A DNA stretch of 64,000 nt from Turnera subulata (GCA_028386065.3 JAKUCV010001122.1:1-64000), one strand, 5' to 3'. Shown: positions 20,920-34,166, counted from the first letter of the stretch. The notes: a model not told the origin generated them from the letters alone. Translations and numbers: made by a program.

Positions 20920-21669
20920 AATGGCTAATGGAGGGGATAAGAAAACTTAGAATTTCAAAGTGTCGAGTCTGTTTTTCTTTTCTCAAAATAAAAGAGGATT
21001 GAAGTCTATCCATGTTAACTTGACCTCAAATTGTCACTGCTGTCTGTTTTTAATTAGTATCTTTTGTTTAGTGCTCATGTAATGGATGTTCTCATCCCCA
21101 CATTTATGAAGATGATGTCTTAAATCTTAAATTAGATTTTATCAACTTTGTTTGGGAACCATAAAATGAATTATGAAGACCTGACCTGGCTTGTGAAGTC
21201 ACCGCCGCAAGAAAAAGAAAAAAAAAGGAAAGAGGAAAGAAAAAAAAAAAAGAGGAAAAGGGGTGTGCTCTTTGACTTCACAACCAATGTGCCATTTAGA
21301 CTTCTCGAGAAAAAGCAGTTTTCATTTTGTGCTATGAGAGAATAAATATTATTTCTAGTAGTACGTAGGTAACTCTATTAATGAGTCCGGTCTAAATAAC
21401 TTTGGTTCCTAAGCTAAGTTGATGAAAAGATGATAAGGTTCAAATTTGGGTCCCGTCTATTGAGAAAACTTCCCTAGTTGTCAAAAGGCATTGTCTTCAC
21501 GTCTTTCTTGTCCACTCCACCAAATTGAAGAAAAATCCAAATCAAGCCGTCTCCCGTGACGTCATTGCAAGGAAAACGGTTGGAGCTCGCCATCACCCGG
21601 GTAAACGTTCAATCATCATGCACCTATCATAAAAAAGGCAAGAAAAATAATAGGGAAAGAGAGGGGGAC

Positions 21670-21770
21670 AGCCCGCTAGATTGAAAACCCGAGAGGGCGA
21701 TCTAGGCAAAAATTAGGACATGTCTGCTAGGTTGAAAACCCGAGAGGGCGGCCTAGGCAAAAGTTAAGGC
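21670..21770. repeat. Doubled 51-bp repeat, copy 2
   Basis: Counterpart of 14661-14757, with 'GCTAGRTTGAAAACCCGAG' in both units and 'CTAGGCAAAA' following each. Confidence 0.75.
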
Positions 21771-21992
21771 TAATGGAGTTTGGGAAATTTGGGGCATGCT
21801 CATTGAAATCTCTATCTGGAATAACCCTTTATGTTATACATGATAAAGAGGGGTGGGGATTTTGTGTGCTTGTGGAACACATCCCATCCAAGTACATGAG
21901 TCTAGAACCTAGGACATGCACACATGTATATAAAAGAAAGTGCAAAATTGTCAAAGTAAACACATCTAGATAATAGGGCACGCATGCATCCA

Positions 21993-24476
21993 TCAAGACC
22001 GCCTCTTTTTACTCCGTGGTCAGCGAACTGGGCGAGTGCGCTCCTGAATGGTATCCTCAAAATCACCTGAGGTGGGGCCAACAGGATAAGCGGTCAGTTG
22101 AGGTGCAAAAGGAGGCACCATAGGTCTAGTAGAGCAAGGATCTCGAGGCAATGGCACTAGGTGAGTTTATCCCCCCTCCCTCACACAGGAAGTCAGTTCC
22201 CGTATCCGGATGGCCTGGGCTGTCAAGGTTGCCTTGGCCCGTCCAAGCAGTGTCCAAAGTCGAGAAGCTTCGGCAACCGGAACCTATCACATGGAGAAGG
22301 TCAATCAATCACAAAAAAAAAAGAGAGGATGGAGACACTGGGGCAAGGATCAAGAAAATACCGTGGTGATATCATTTGGCAATGGCGGGAAATCAAGGGG
22401 GAGATCCTCAGAAAAAGCGCACCCGGCAACGCTTGTAAGAATCATCAAAAGCCACATATTCGACACCACGAGTCAGGAGAATAGGGCCAGATTGGGAAGA
22501 AGATGCTCCAGTGCTTTTTCTCCTCTTTGGGGCGGAACTCTATCGAGAAGGTCCCGCACTAATCACTGATCCACCTGCCTTCGAGGTAGTCAAAGGCTGC
22601 ATCAAGTATTCGATGATAACGGAGGAGTAATCACCTAGCCTAGTCAAATCATCAACATGACAAAGCCTCACCCCCTCTCTCATTAATCTCTCGCATAGAG
22701 ATTGGTGCGTCAGAAGGTATCCGAGGTTCTCCCCTGACCTGGGCACAAACTTGGTCCCCTAGGTACCATACCTGCATGTTGGGATATCCAATCAAACATC
22801 AGCGCTGATCCATATCCAAAGCCCAGGCACCGTCCCCCGCCAATTTATTCCGATAAGCCGCAAAGGGAGCAAATCGGATCTGTCAATAAAAACATTCAGT
22901 AAGAGAAGAGCCAGGGGATTTCAAGAAAGAATAGACAGAGATGGCAAAGGGGGGATACCTTGCCAGTCATGGCAACATGATCTATGTGACGACGAGCCCA
23001 TAACTGATCATGAGCATGACTCCTAGCCCCACGTTCTTGGGAGCCCCAGCGGAGAGAGACTAGCCACACCTCCTCATCTGATGATAAGTTCGGGGTGGAT
23101 AGCCCAAGGTGCTCTTGACCCCACACCTAGGGAAATCACCCAATTAATTAAGGAGATAGGAAAACAACCAGGCATGATAAAGAGAAGTGAGGAAAGAAGA
23201 CATGCCTCCCAAATCCAAGCTGAACCATAAAAATGCTTGGCAGCGACCCAGGAAAAGTTGCCCTCCCAATAGGCATTTGCAAAGCCAGCTGAAGCATAGT
23301 CTATCTGCGGTCTATCCATATGAACTAGGGATGCCAACAAGTCACACCGGATCCGATCACTACCGGAAGCGAAGAGAGACCTATTCAGACTCACCAAGTT
23401 CAAGCCCCAGGCCCTCTGCTCAGCCGTCCCAGGATACCGCGGATCCAATAAGGTGTCCTACAGCCACTTAGGCGACATCTCACATATACAAACCCATTGA
23501 GGAACAAGCCCCACTAACTCTTGGAACCGGTCAAGGCCAAGTTGTTGATCAAAGATGACCGGTCCACCCAGGAATAACAACCCAGTAATGTGAGAAAAGT
23601 CTGAAGGGGTCATCGTCATCTCGCCACAAGCAAGATGAAAAGTGTTGGTGGTGTCCCACCACCTCTCACCCAGAGCCGACACCCCCTACAAATCGACTTT
23701 GTCCCCTCCGAAAGTATGGAAAAAAAATCCCACAATCCAACTCTCTCGATGATTTCTTGGACGGGTTTGTCCCTCTTCACATCGTCAAGGATGAGATGGC
23801 GAGCATTAGCATCGGCATGGCTCCGTTGCCTATCTTTCACATCCTGTGTAGATATGCGAAAAGTAGTCAATATACATGCCAACTCGGGTTCATTAAGATC
23901 AAACCAAGACCTCATACATCAAGACATGCATTATGGGGATGGGATTACACATTTACATCATGCATTCCGACATCACAACGCAGTTTTATTTAGGGGTCAA
24001 AACACAAGAAAATCACAAAAACCCACTCCAGCGAAGTTCGAAATCGACCAAAATTGGGACAAGCCCACTAACACCCAGTCACCCAACAACAATTATATGC
24101 ATTCACAACAACAAAACAACACTCGAATCATCCAAACCCACATATTTTGCCAAGAACCCAAAACCCCCAAATTGGGCAAAACTTTAATTCATGATTTCTT
24201 ATGTTTAATTCATGAAATAAGTATAGGGGAAAGCATTCTAGACATCCTAGGAGCATTTTCAAACATTCAAACACATGATGCATCACACAAATTCAAATTC
24301 AAGGGGCATATGGGCACAAACTCAAAATTCAATTGTAATAGGAATTCAATGAGTTTTTCGTGTTGAAAATCCCTTTTTTGAACCTTATGGAGCTGGGTGG
24401 AGATGTTCCTGCTAGGGGATTTTAACAACAAACTCGGATTCTCCTCTGGGTTAGATTTCGGGTGATACTTCTTCAT
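21993..24476 (-). pseudogene. Antisense plant-mobile-domain gene of copy 2, decayed
   Basis: Minus-strand gene with the same exon plan as copy 3. Exon 1 starts at ATG 24474-24476 (MKKYHPKSNPEEN...) and ends before a GTTCAA donor. Exon 2 begins after ACACAG at 23843 (DVKDRQRSHAD...), contains 'RVGLWDFF', 'WWDTTNTFHLACGEMTM' and 'FDQQLGLDRFQELVGLVP', and ends at 23206 before a GC (not GT) donor. Later exons carry 'GWPVSLRWG'-like and basic C-terminal blocks to the stop at 21993-21995. A frameshift follows 'WDFF', and TAG replaces Gln twice, one at 23458-23460 exactly as in copy 1. Long, conserved and spliced, but not functional. Confidence 0.75.
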
Positions 24477-24639
24477 GGATTCTTCCCCGCGATTTGGGAA
24501 GCTTTGAGGATGATGATGCCATGGATGAGGAGTAAAAGAGGTTAGGTGATGTTTAAGAATGTTTTGGGGACAATGTGAAAAGATAAAATTGAGAAGAGTT
24601 GGGGGGGTTTGAGAGGGTTTGAATGAAGAATGAGGAGAG

Positions 24640-24775
24640 AGAGGGAAGGAAAGGGGCTTTTTAACCCAAAACAGGGCCGGCGGTCATGAAGGGAAGACCG
24701 CCAAGCCCTGGCAGTCATCCCCACATGACCACCGAGCTTTGGCAGACCTCCTCACGTAGCCGCCATCCCCTATTT
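24640..24775 (-). promoter_or_regulatory. Promoter region of the antisense PMD gene, copy 2
   Basis: Minus-strand region about 170-300 bp upstream of ATG 24476. It contains four GACCGCC/GGCGGTC-type words (24670-24770) followed on the minus strand by an AT-rich TATA-like word (TTAAAAAG) and a pyrimidine-rich leader. The order matches copy 3 at 34795-34920. Confidence 0.5.
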
Positions 24776-24776
24776 G

Positions 24777-25649
24777 GACAGCGCTTTTCCCGAGGAAAGA
24801 CCTTGTAGCATATTTTCGAGTTCCGGATGATAAGATACATTGCTTGAACTGAATTTATTGGGGGGGGTCCACCATCTTTATTCTCTGGAAAACCGAGATT
24901 AGGGGGATGGTACCCAATTTTATTTTATGATCCTCCCCTAAACACTACGAATCCATTGTGGAGTATGTTTCGATCTCGGGATGTGCACTAAACCCCACCT
25001 CTGAAGCCATAAGGAGATACTAGCGGCACCATACCCCACTCCCGATTTGCATATCTCAAAGGGCACGACACTTCCACAGTTTCTTCAAACTCAGTCAAAC
25101 AATGTAAGGGCATGGGATCCAGACAACCGTAAGGCAGTATCCTTTTCAAAGCAATAAAACTATAGGGGAACTAGAAATACCAAACTAACCCGACCTGGAG
25201 TGTGAAAGATAACCAGACCTTGAGATATCCAGTTAAATAGGGGCATGGGGTCTAGACAATCCAACTATGAGAGAACCTAAGAGAGAATGAGGGAACCAGA
25301 ACTACTATGATGATCCAAACACATCCAATATGAACCTAAGACCACGAGGTGATTATAGATGTGGGAATCCAGTCAAAAACCCAAAGACCCAGTCTTCGCA
25401 ACCCTGAGAGATGACCTAGTCAAAAGCCAAAAAAAAAACAAATTTTTCACCCCAGAAAAGAGTAAACCGAAAGGTGAGAGAACCCAACTATCCAACCATC
25501 ATTTTCCAAAGCTGCAGATGACCCAGAGACAGAAACATTCTTTACCCAAATTTGAAGACTTGAGATGCCCTGTCAAAAACCGGGGACCCAACCCTCGTAA
25601 CCATGAGTCAAGACAAAGCAATCTATGCAAGTAACCGGGCATGCAAACT
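24777..25649. other. 3' untranslated region of copy 2
   Basis: Non-coding, with 'gggcacgac', 'gggcatgggat' and 'ccctcgtaaccatgag' phrases shared with copy 1 at 17331-18090. It stops where copia LTR sequence begins. No gene seen. Confidence 0.5.
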
Positions 25650-26205
25650 TGACAATTAAGAGCAGCGGAAAGACCCGGAAACCTTGGAGGATCCAAGTGA
25701 AGCAACTAAATCGAACAACAAAATGAACATACCAGAAACGGTTAGGATCTTTCACCTAACTGAAGAACCGAATCAGTTAGAGAAAGAAGGGTATCCTGCT
25801 CCTCTACGGTATCCACACGAACCGTCATTCACCGGCCAGAATCGTCTCACGATCTCCAACCCCCGAGCACTCCCGAACCGTGGTGCTAGCTACAGATTTC
25901 CGGGAGTTATGTGGTGTAACTTTTTTTCTCAAAGAATGTGTAAGTGTTTGTGTGTGTTCTTGCTGGTCTGAAAAACACTCACAAGGCTCTCCAAAACCAG
26001 AATGCAATCAGCCAAAAACCCAAAGCATAATCTCATTATGCCACTCAATTAGTGCTTATGGTAATGGCCAACATAATGGCCCATCATGATTAAGGTACCC
26101 ATTGTCTTGTCTACCACTAAGCACTAATGGGATTACACATCACAAGCAATCAGGTTTGGCTCAATAATTCTGACAATTATTGAATCAAACCAGCCCAAAA
26201 CAACC

Positions 26206-26277
26206 ACGGTCCAACCACGGTCCAACCATGGTCCAACCACACTTGGTCGAACCATAGTCCAACCACGGTTCAACCAC
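26206..26277. repeat. Short tandem repeat in the copia LTR (GGTCCAACCAC)
   Basis: GGTCCAACCAC or close variants recur about six times at 11-16 bp spacing inside the presumed copia LTR. The position is compatible with an enhancer-like array. Confidence 0.65.
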
Positions 26278-26334
26278 CTGCTTGAATCAACGATTCTAAG
26301 TGTGTGACCCTGTAGGCACTTGTAACGTCCGGCA

Positions 26335-26363
26335 ATAATTGTAAAATCTCATTTTACAATTAT
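26335..26363. repeat. Perfect 13-bp inverted repeat in the copia LTR
   Basis: ATAATTGTAAAAT and its exact complement are separated by CTC. A second, smaller palindrome (TCAATAATT / AATTATTGA) lies at 26161-26183. Confidence 0.8.
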
Positions 26364-27058
26364 AAGCAAAGAGCGGCGTCTAGCAACACATCATTGCTAC
26401 CCGAACGACAAGATCAGTACTGATTCTATATGCCTCGGAACATGTCATCGTCCTTTCGTCCCATTATCAAGATTATACCGAGACATGGAAAATGTCAATC
26501 TCGTATATGTTTAATCTTAGTTTCTTGATCCCCGAGTTAACTGTGTAAAACGGATCCTAATGATATCACCATATCATATAATCCGAGCATGGCCATGCAT
26601 TTACAGTTCAACTCTATCAAGAGGCCCATCTGATAATATACCCGTTATATGGGTCAGATGAATCCCATCTTGATTAATCAAAACCCATTACACATTTATC
26701 ATATACCCAGTGATTATCCTTAAGTCCACCCGGTTACAGATGACTAGGAATAATATCAAAGTATATGACTCACATGTTGGGAACCTTGATGATCTCAAGT
26801 CTAAGGACAATACATATAAGAACCAGTAATGACAATCATATACCGTTCCATGTAGTGTTCTTATGTGGGTTGGTCCAGTCCACAAGTTCTCTAACTTGTA
26901 CCCGTATGTAGAATTCATATCTCATATGATTCTCAACATACGCTAGTCTTAATTTATTATTACAACCCATCCATAATAATAATCGACTAGGGACATTTTA
27001 AGAATACAAAGTATTCTAGGGTTATAAATATGTGCAAGCGATTATCTCATAATCAAAT

Positions 27059-29702
27059 TTATTGGAATAACCTCAATGTATATACATGACTACAATCATC
27101 CATGTATCTAATACCAATGGATGTAGCATGACCATCATGCTTCTGCTGTGTGAGAGACTTAGTCAACGGGTCTGTTACATTGTTCTCATAAGGAACTTTG
27201 CACAGCCACTGTTGTAGAGTCGGTAACTGTTCCCTGCTTGGAACTCTTCCAGCATACAGTACCACCTCCAAGACAAAAACATATAACCTGACTGCGATCT
27301 AAAATCATCCCTATCGGTTTGGAAGCTAGCATCTGTGTAACCCTTTACAACAAGCTCATCCACGCTTCCGAAAACCAGGAATGCATCCTTAGTCCTTCTC
27401 AAGTACTTAAGAATGTTCTTAACTGCTGTCCAGTGACTCTCACCGGGATCAGCTTGGTATCTGCTTGTGACACTCAAAGCATAAGCGACATCCGGTCTAG
27501 TACATAGCATGGCATACATGATAGATCCTATTGCAGAAGCATAAGAAATCTTGCTCATCCTCTCTGTCTCCTTAGTCGTACTAGGACATTGATTCTTTGA
27601 GAGAGATATGCCATGTGACAAGAGCAAGAATCCTTTCTTGGAATCTTGCATGCTAAACCTCTTTAGCACCTTGTCAATATACGTACTTTGACTTAGCCCG
27701 AGAAGCGTTTTGGATCTGTCTCTATAGATCTTTATACCTAACATTTAGGCAGCTTCTCCTAAGTCCTTCGTCGAGAAATTTTCCTAACCAAGCCTTTACA
27801 GACTGTAGTGTCGGAATGTCATTCCTAATGAGTAGGAAGTCGTCAACATACAACAACAAGAAAACAATAGTGCTCCCACTAACCTTCCTGTAAACACATG
27901 GTTCATCTTCGTTCTTAATGAAACCAAACTCTTTGATCACATCATTGAAACGAAGATTCCAACTCCTAGAAGGTTGCTTCAATCCAAAAAGGATCTCTGA
28001 AGCTTGCATACTATATTGGCATTCTCTGGATCGACAAAACCTTCAGGTTGTTTCATGTACACATCCTCAAAAAAACAATTTCATTAAGGAAATCGGTTTT
28101 GACATCCATTTGCCATTTCTCATAATCATAGTATGCCGCTATAACCAATAGGATCCTGATGGATTTAACCATGGCAACTGGTGAGAAAGTTTCATCATAG
28201 TCAATACAATGAACTTGCTTGAAACCTTTCGCAACTAATCGCCCTTTATAGGTAATCATATTACCATCCATGTCGGTCTTTTCTTAAAGACCCACTTGCA
28301 CCCTATGGGTTTTACCCCTTCAGGTGGATCAACCAAGGTCCATACTTTGTTTTGATACATGGATTCCATTTCCGAATTCATGGCTTCTAGCCACTTCTTG
28401 GAGTCTGGACCCGTAATGGCCTGCTGATAGGAAGTGGGCTCATCCTCATCTATGAGCATCACATCTCCAGTATGAGTCATAAGAAATCCATATCTCTCAG
28501 GCTCATACCGAATCCTATCCAACCTACGCGGTCCATGTGTTATAGGTACATGATTCTCATCCACAACATCTTGTGGTTCCTGTCCTTGTTCCATCTCAGC
28601 CTCAATGTCTCAAACTTCTTCGAGTTCTATTTTCATCCCACTGATTCTTCTTGAAATAAATTCTTTTTCTAGAAAAATAGCAGTCCGGGCAACAAACACT
28701 TTGTGGTCGGTGGGATTATAGAAGTAATACCCTTTTGTTTCCTTAGGGTATCCTACAAAGATGCGCTTCTCGGATTTAGGGCCGAGTTTATCTGATGCTT
28801 CACGTCTCACGTAAGCCTCACAACCCCAAATTCTCATAAAAGACAAATTGGGACGCTTCCCGGTCCATATCTCATATGGTGTCTTTTCAACCGATTTAGA
28901 TGGAACACGGTTAAGTGTAAATGCAACACTCAATAATGCATGTCCCCAAAATGAAGAAGGAAGGTCAGCTTGACTCATCATAGAACGAACCATGTCTAAC
29001 AAAGTTCTATTCCTCCTTTCAGATACACCGTTCCATTGAGGCGTACCTGGTGGAGTAAGTTGTGATACTATACCACATTGCTTTAGATGATCAAGAAATT
29101 CTCGGCTCAAGTATTCACCTCCTCGATCAGATCGAAGCATTTTAATACTTTTACCGAGTTGATTTTGTACTTCATTCTAGAATTCTTTGAACCTTTCAAA
29201 GGATTCTGACTTGTGTCTCATCCGATACACATAGCCATACCTACTGAAATCATCAGTAAATGTAATGAAGTATTGAAATCCACCTCTAGCTTGTATCGAC
29301 ATCGGTCCACATACATCACTATGTATTAGACCTAACAAGTCCGAAGCCCTTTCACCTTTTACCAGCAAAAGGAGTCTTCGTCATCTTGCCTAACAAACGT
29401 GACTCACATGTCTCACATGATTCAAAATCAAATGAGTCTAAACGTCCATCTTTATGGAGTTTATCAATACGAGTCTCGTTTATATGGCCCAAACGACAAT
29501 GCCAAAGGTAGGTTTCATTAGATTCGTTCATTCTAACCTTCTTCGTATTAACGTTAAAGATTGGCGTTTCTAGGTTTAGAACATACAAACCATTGCTCAA
29601 ATATGCACCACCATAATAAATATCATTGAAATAAATAGAACAACAATTATTCTTTATTACAAATAAAAAACCTTTCTTGTCAAGACAAGAAACAAAAATC
29701 AA
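27059..29702 (-). pseudogene. pol: Ty1/copia pol pseudogene (integrase, reverse transcriptase, RNase H)
   Basis: Fragments read in order on the minus strand. Pre-integrase zinc region (29352-29702: 'HCRLGHINETRI', 'CETC'); integrase core (28610-29368: 'DVCGPM', 'DDFSRYGYVY', 'LRSDRGGEYLS', 'NGVSERRNRT'); reverse transcriptase (27722-28594: 'WVFKK', 'FLLLYVDDFLL'); RNase H and the C-terminal tail (27059-27744: 'YTDASFQTD', 'DPLTKSLTQQKHDGH'). Stops near 29175 (TAG) and 28608 (TGA) and at least four frame changes (about 29360, 28260, 28030, 27735) show it is dead. Domain order integrase before reverse transcriptase identifies copia. No gag remains. Confidence 0.9.
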
Positions 29703-29758
29703 ATTAACAATTGTCTAGTTCTAAACCAAACCACTCGGTAAGGTAAGATAATATGTTC

Positions 29759-31393
29759 TGTGATAACCCGTGTAAGCAAAACTTACGGAGTATACTTGAT
29801 GCGGGACTGGAAGTTGGCTTTGGCTGGATAACATTTGATCTCTGTTGGCCAGCATTTGGCGCGCCCCTGAGTCCATTGGTGCGCCTGGAGGGTAATTGGG
29901 TTTAAGTTGTGGTTAGTGGGAGCTAAGCACCTAAGGATGATTAACTAAAAGTTAATCAAGGTTAAGTGGCTGGAAAATGACTTGGCATTCTGGTTCTAGA
30001 AGTAAGTAGGAGGTGGGGGGGCTGCTTGGCTAGGTGGCAGGTTTGGGACCAAAGGCAGCAAGTGGCTGCTTAGTCACCTGCTTGCCTTGGCCCTTATCAG
30101 GTTAAGCAAGCAACTCAACCCCTCATTTAGCCAAGACGTGGAAACTCTAGAGGGGAGAGCACTTAGCCAATTTCAAAAGGTTTTCTCTGGTTTTTGCATT
30201 GAAGGAAGAGGAAGGTGGGCAAAGGTTAGTATTTCTAGCCCTTTGGGTGCTAACTAGCTAGCCAAGTGAGCTGTTGGCTTGGGCAGTGCACAAACATGGT
30301 TTGATGGGAAAGACTAAGCCATGATTTGAAGTATTTGGGCTAGGACAGGGTTTTTAGTGGCGTGAATGATTGTGTTTACTGTGTTGGTGCACAATTGGCC
30401 CTGCTGGAGGCCAATTGATGCGCCAAGTGCGTAATTGGCTCCACTGGTGCACCAAAGGCCCCTGGTTGGCCAACAGGCGAGCCAATGGGTGCACCAATGC
30501 GCAAGCCATAGTTTGTGCATGTCTCTTACTGATTTCTATAGCCTAAGTACCTCTGTGCTTGATGCTAATATAATCTTATGTATGGGCAGGTGCTAAAACC
30601 CAAGGAGCGCCAAAAGAAGGAGAAGGGCCTAGTGAGGCCTAATCTAGTGTAAGTATGGGGTTGTATACCTGTGAATACTAGTGATGCTTTCTGTTGGGCA
30701 GATGGCCCATATGCTTGATGTTTGCACCTGTGGTGCAATTTGAAGTTGCTGATGATGGCCTTGGCTGGATTGTTGTGCCCATAATGGGCTAAGCATTTGC
30801 ATCATACATAGCATACATTGCACTAGCATCAGCACTATACTATATGTAGCGAAGTTATACATGTATATGACGCTGGACCTTGCGGTGCTGATGACCGCTT
30901 GGTCATGTTGATGATCTTGCTGTTGGTGATCTGTTTGCTAAGCTTTATTGGCATTCTGGCCATTCACTTGTATGTGCCACAAAGTTGCTGAGCCATGGAC
31001 TCACCCCTTCCACTCTTTGTTTTTTAGGTTAAGGTGTGTTTTGTGGGCTAGTGTGAAGGCTCGTGCTGACTGGTCTCTTAGGCGATGGGTATATAGCTAG
31101 ACTTGGCCAAAGCCTTGTTCTGTGTGTATGTAAATAAATAAGGGATGGTCTTGTAAGTTCCAAGTAGAGCCCCTTTGCTGAAGCTTGAGTTTTGTAACAT
31201 ATAGTGTGGCCTTATTAATAGAGTGCTTGTCTTTATAATTCGGGTTATGAAGTGTTGCTTGCTGCGCAATTACTAAATCGTTAACCGCCGGGCTAACTTC
31301 TGCCCATGTTACGGTGAGGCCTGCGGGTGCCCTATGGCAAGCCTGCTGGTGCCCTCGGCACCTGGCCGGTCACGCTTTAGGCAGGGCGTGACA
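29759..31393 (+). repeat. 5' LTR of the Tekay element (1635 bp)
   Basis: Begins TGTGATAACCCG and ends GGGCGTGACA. The first 740 bp reappear at 46127-46867 with few differences. Minus-strand small frames in it have no support. Confidence 0.9.
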
Positions 31394-31397
31394 GCTA

Positions 31398-31410
31398 TGG
31401 TAGCGGAGCA
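31398..31410 (+). other. Primer-binding site of the Tekay element
   Basis: TGGTAGCGGAGCA lies four bases after the LTR. It resembles the initiator-Met type TGGTATCAGAGC with two differences and equals the primer site of the giant-LTR element at 10339-10355. Confidence 0.65.
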
Positions 31411-31840
31411 TTGGTTGCAAAACTTTTGCTTTGGGGCTTAGAGATAGGTGGTGATAGATGCTGTTGCCCATCAATTAGCAATCGTGGGTTGGTGAGAGCT
31501 AATTTTTCGATGTTGGTTTCTTTGTACTTTGTTGCAGGTAAGCCAACAAAACGAAGGATGGAAAAAGAAGTGCTCACTAATATTGTTGCACAAGATGAGC
31601 AGTCCGTGCATGATATGGAAGATGAGGCTGATGAGAATTATGTTCCGGGGGCTGCTAGTGATGAGTTGCCCAGCGAGGCAGAGTACTCAGATGCAGCGCA
31701 AGGGATGCCATTGGAGGTGCTGAAGGTTGGATTACACGGAGTTAACAAAGCTGTCGAAACCATGGCTGAGGCAATAGCCGCTGACCGAAAGAAAAGAGAG
31801 GATCCGGTGCAGCCTATTCACACTGGGGAATCAACCTTGG

Positions 31841-33325
31841 TGTGAATACCCGACCCAAAATCACTTGGGCCTATTCACCTTTTCCTTACACCTTCTTCAT
31901 AACCGTCATCCATTATCTTTGGAGTCGCCACCCAATTTTTATTAACGGACTAAAACTTGCGAAAAACCCTTCATGTGACTCCATTTAGGCAACCGGTTTA
32001 GCGAACCAAAGACAATGGACCCGGGGATTCGTCATGGATGGGAAGGTGTTAGGCACCCATCCATGTTGGGGCGAAATCTTGTGCAATTAAAGGTTTTTGT
32101 ATGCCTTGTGCAAGTGGGTGAGTGTGTTCACAAAAACCAATCAAGAACTGAAAATAAAAAAGAAGGGGATGAGAAGAAGATTGGGCTTGAGTTTCCACCA
32201 CTAGAAACCACCTACGTACCCCAGCGACCGGGTTCAAAACCCACGTAGTTCTTACATCAGAAACACAACAATCACATCATCATCAGCATCATCATCACAA
32301 CAGAAAGAAAAGGATCAGAATTACCTCTTGCAGCCCTCCTCTAGCTCCTTGATTCGGGTTTTGCCTTACTCCTAGCTTCTTTCCGCACCTCAACTCTATC
32401 TTGGATTTCTTCTTGATTCTTCACTTGCTGCCTTGATTAGATGATGCTACCCACGAGATTTCTCCAAAGCTTCGCCTATAGAACTAGTTCTGGGCTTGGA
32501 GAGGTAGAGTTTCTCCAAGCTTGAAAGCTTTTAGGAAGAGTATGTGTGTAATAATGCGTGTCCTTTGATGTGAAGGGGGAGGATCCTATTTATAGTGTTC
32601 TGGGCTGCCTAGGGTCGTGGACCATCTTAATCATCAGAATAATGGCCGAAAATCTGGACCAAAAATGCGTAGAATCGAATCTCGGTCGAAAATCGGGGAG
32701 AAAACACGTTACAGTGCACCCATGACCGCCATGGCCGGCGGTCATCACGAGATGACAGCCATGTCATGGCGGTCATCCACACACGACCGCCTAGGCCCGG
32801 CGGTCATCTCGAGATGACCGCCCGCGCCTACGCATTTTCACCGCAGTTTCCATTTTTGCTCCGGATTCTCCCCTAATTCTTCCCTGATTGATCTTACCGC
32901 ATAATCAACCCCTAGATTGCCCAGAATATTCTCTTTTCTTGATTACTACTCCCCCCAAACATTTCCCAATCAATTAATCACACACCCTCTTCCTATTTTA
33001 AGCCTAAAGCGTACCAAAAACACTCTTGCCATTTAAGGAATGATTTAACTCTGATCTCTCACGAAAATCAGAGTTAAATTTGCCTGCAAGCAAGGTGTTA
33101 GTGGGCTTGTACAACTCTGGAGAACATCTATATTCTACTAAGTTGGGCTCTTATATCTATCTCCAACCCAAATTGGATTTCAATGCATAAATAAGGCCCA
33201 AGCTCATAGAATGTAATACATTCTAGCAATCCGGCCCCTAATGTGACTTAAATCACTTCTTCATACATGAAGGACCTAATTACTAAAATGTATAAATTTT
33301 CATGGGTCAAATTCGGGTGTTCACA
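31841..33325 (-). repeat. 3' LTR of copy 3 (1485 bp)
   Basis: Sense start is at 33325 (TGTGAACACCCGAATTTGACC) and sense end at 31841 (GGGTATTCACA). It has a TATA box reversed at 32587-32594, one GACCGCC cluster (32705-32825) and the U3 hairpin at 33046-33076. A purine tract (AACAAGGGGCATC) on the minus strand abuts it. Confidence 0.92.
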
Positions 33326-33520
33326 GATGCCCCTTGTTGATGAGTTTTTAAAGTTTAAGGACGAAGCAACGTAAAAGAACAACCGAAATTTGGACCATGA
33401 ATGTGAGTGTGGCGAACTGATGTTTGGAACATCGCATGCTCCACCTCAAGAATCGTCTCAAGGTTCGTGATCAACTCGTCTCCTCTCTCGGGATTTTCTT
33501 GGTCCCGAGAACCGCTGGCA

Positions 33521-34166
33521 TAAGATCATCTTATGCCAACTAGGGGTTTTATCACTCCCCCCATAGGAGTCAGGGATATTTCCACCCTCCCAACCGGGGC
33601 TTCACAACTTTAACTCTTTCGGGATTTTCCTGGTCCCAAAAGTCGCTAACATAGGATCATCCTATGCTAACTAGGGCATTTATCACTCCCCCATAGGAGT
33701 CAGGGATATTTCCACCCTCCCAACCGGGGCTTCACATCTTCAACTCTTTCGGGATTTTTCTGGTCCCAAAAGTCGCTAACATAGGATCATCCTATGCTAA
33801 CTAGGGCATTTATCACTCCCCCATAGGAGTCAGGAATATTTCCACCCTCCCAACCGGGGCTTCACATCTTCAACTCTTTCGGGATTTTCCTGGTCCCAAA
33901 AGTTGCTAACATAGGATCATCCTATGCTAACTAGGGCATTTATCACTCCCCTATAGGAGTCAGGGATATTTCCACCCTCCCAACTGGGGCTTCACATCTT
34001 CAACTCTTTTGGGATTTTCCTGGTCCCAAAAGTCGCTAACATAGGATCATCCTATGCTAACTAGGGCATTTATCACTCCCCAATAGGAGTCAGGGATATT
34101 TCCACCCTCCCAACCGGGGCTTCACATCTTCAACTCTTTTGGGATTTTACGGCTCCCAAAAGTTAA
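33521..34166. repeat. 130-bp tandem array, five copies
   Basis: The block 'ATAGGATCATCCTATGC' (ATAAGATCATCTTATGC in the first unit) occurs at about 33522, 33651, 33781, 33911 and 34041, an exact 130-bp period with high identity. It lies in the 3' untranslated region of copy 3. Each unit carries the small palindrome ATAGGATCATCCTAT. Confidence 0.92.

Larger units (their letters stand above)
20675..25649 (+). mobile_element. Tat-like element copy 2, interior only
   Basis: The interior starts abruptly in the middle of the sense ORF, at the base after an LTR end, and runs through the convergent zone, the antisense PMD gene and part of the 3' untranslated region. The copia LTR at about 25650 ends it. 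Leader, primer site and 5' LTR are missing. A possible remainder of its 3' LTR is the fragment at 46868-47797. Confidence 0.65.
25650..29758 (-). mobile_element. Ty1/copia element, truncated at its 5' end
   Basis: Minus-strand copia: presumed 3' LTR and untranslated sequence at about 25650-27058, pol at 27059-29702. The gag region and 5' LTR are absent because the Tekay LTR begins at 29759. The left boundary, TGACAATTAAG at 25650, is inferred from the terminal TG and a U5-like 'CTTTCCGCTGC' on the minus strand. The exact inner edge of the LTR is not resolved. Confidence 0.65.

Noticed and set aside
33521..34166. CRISPR-like appearance of regularly spaced repeats
   Set aside because: The full 130-bp unit is repeated, spacers included, and the context is a plant retrotransposon 3' region.
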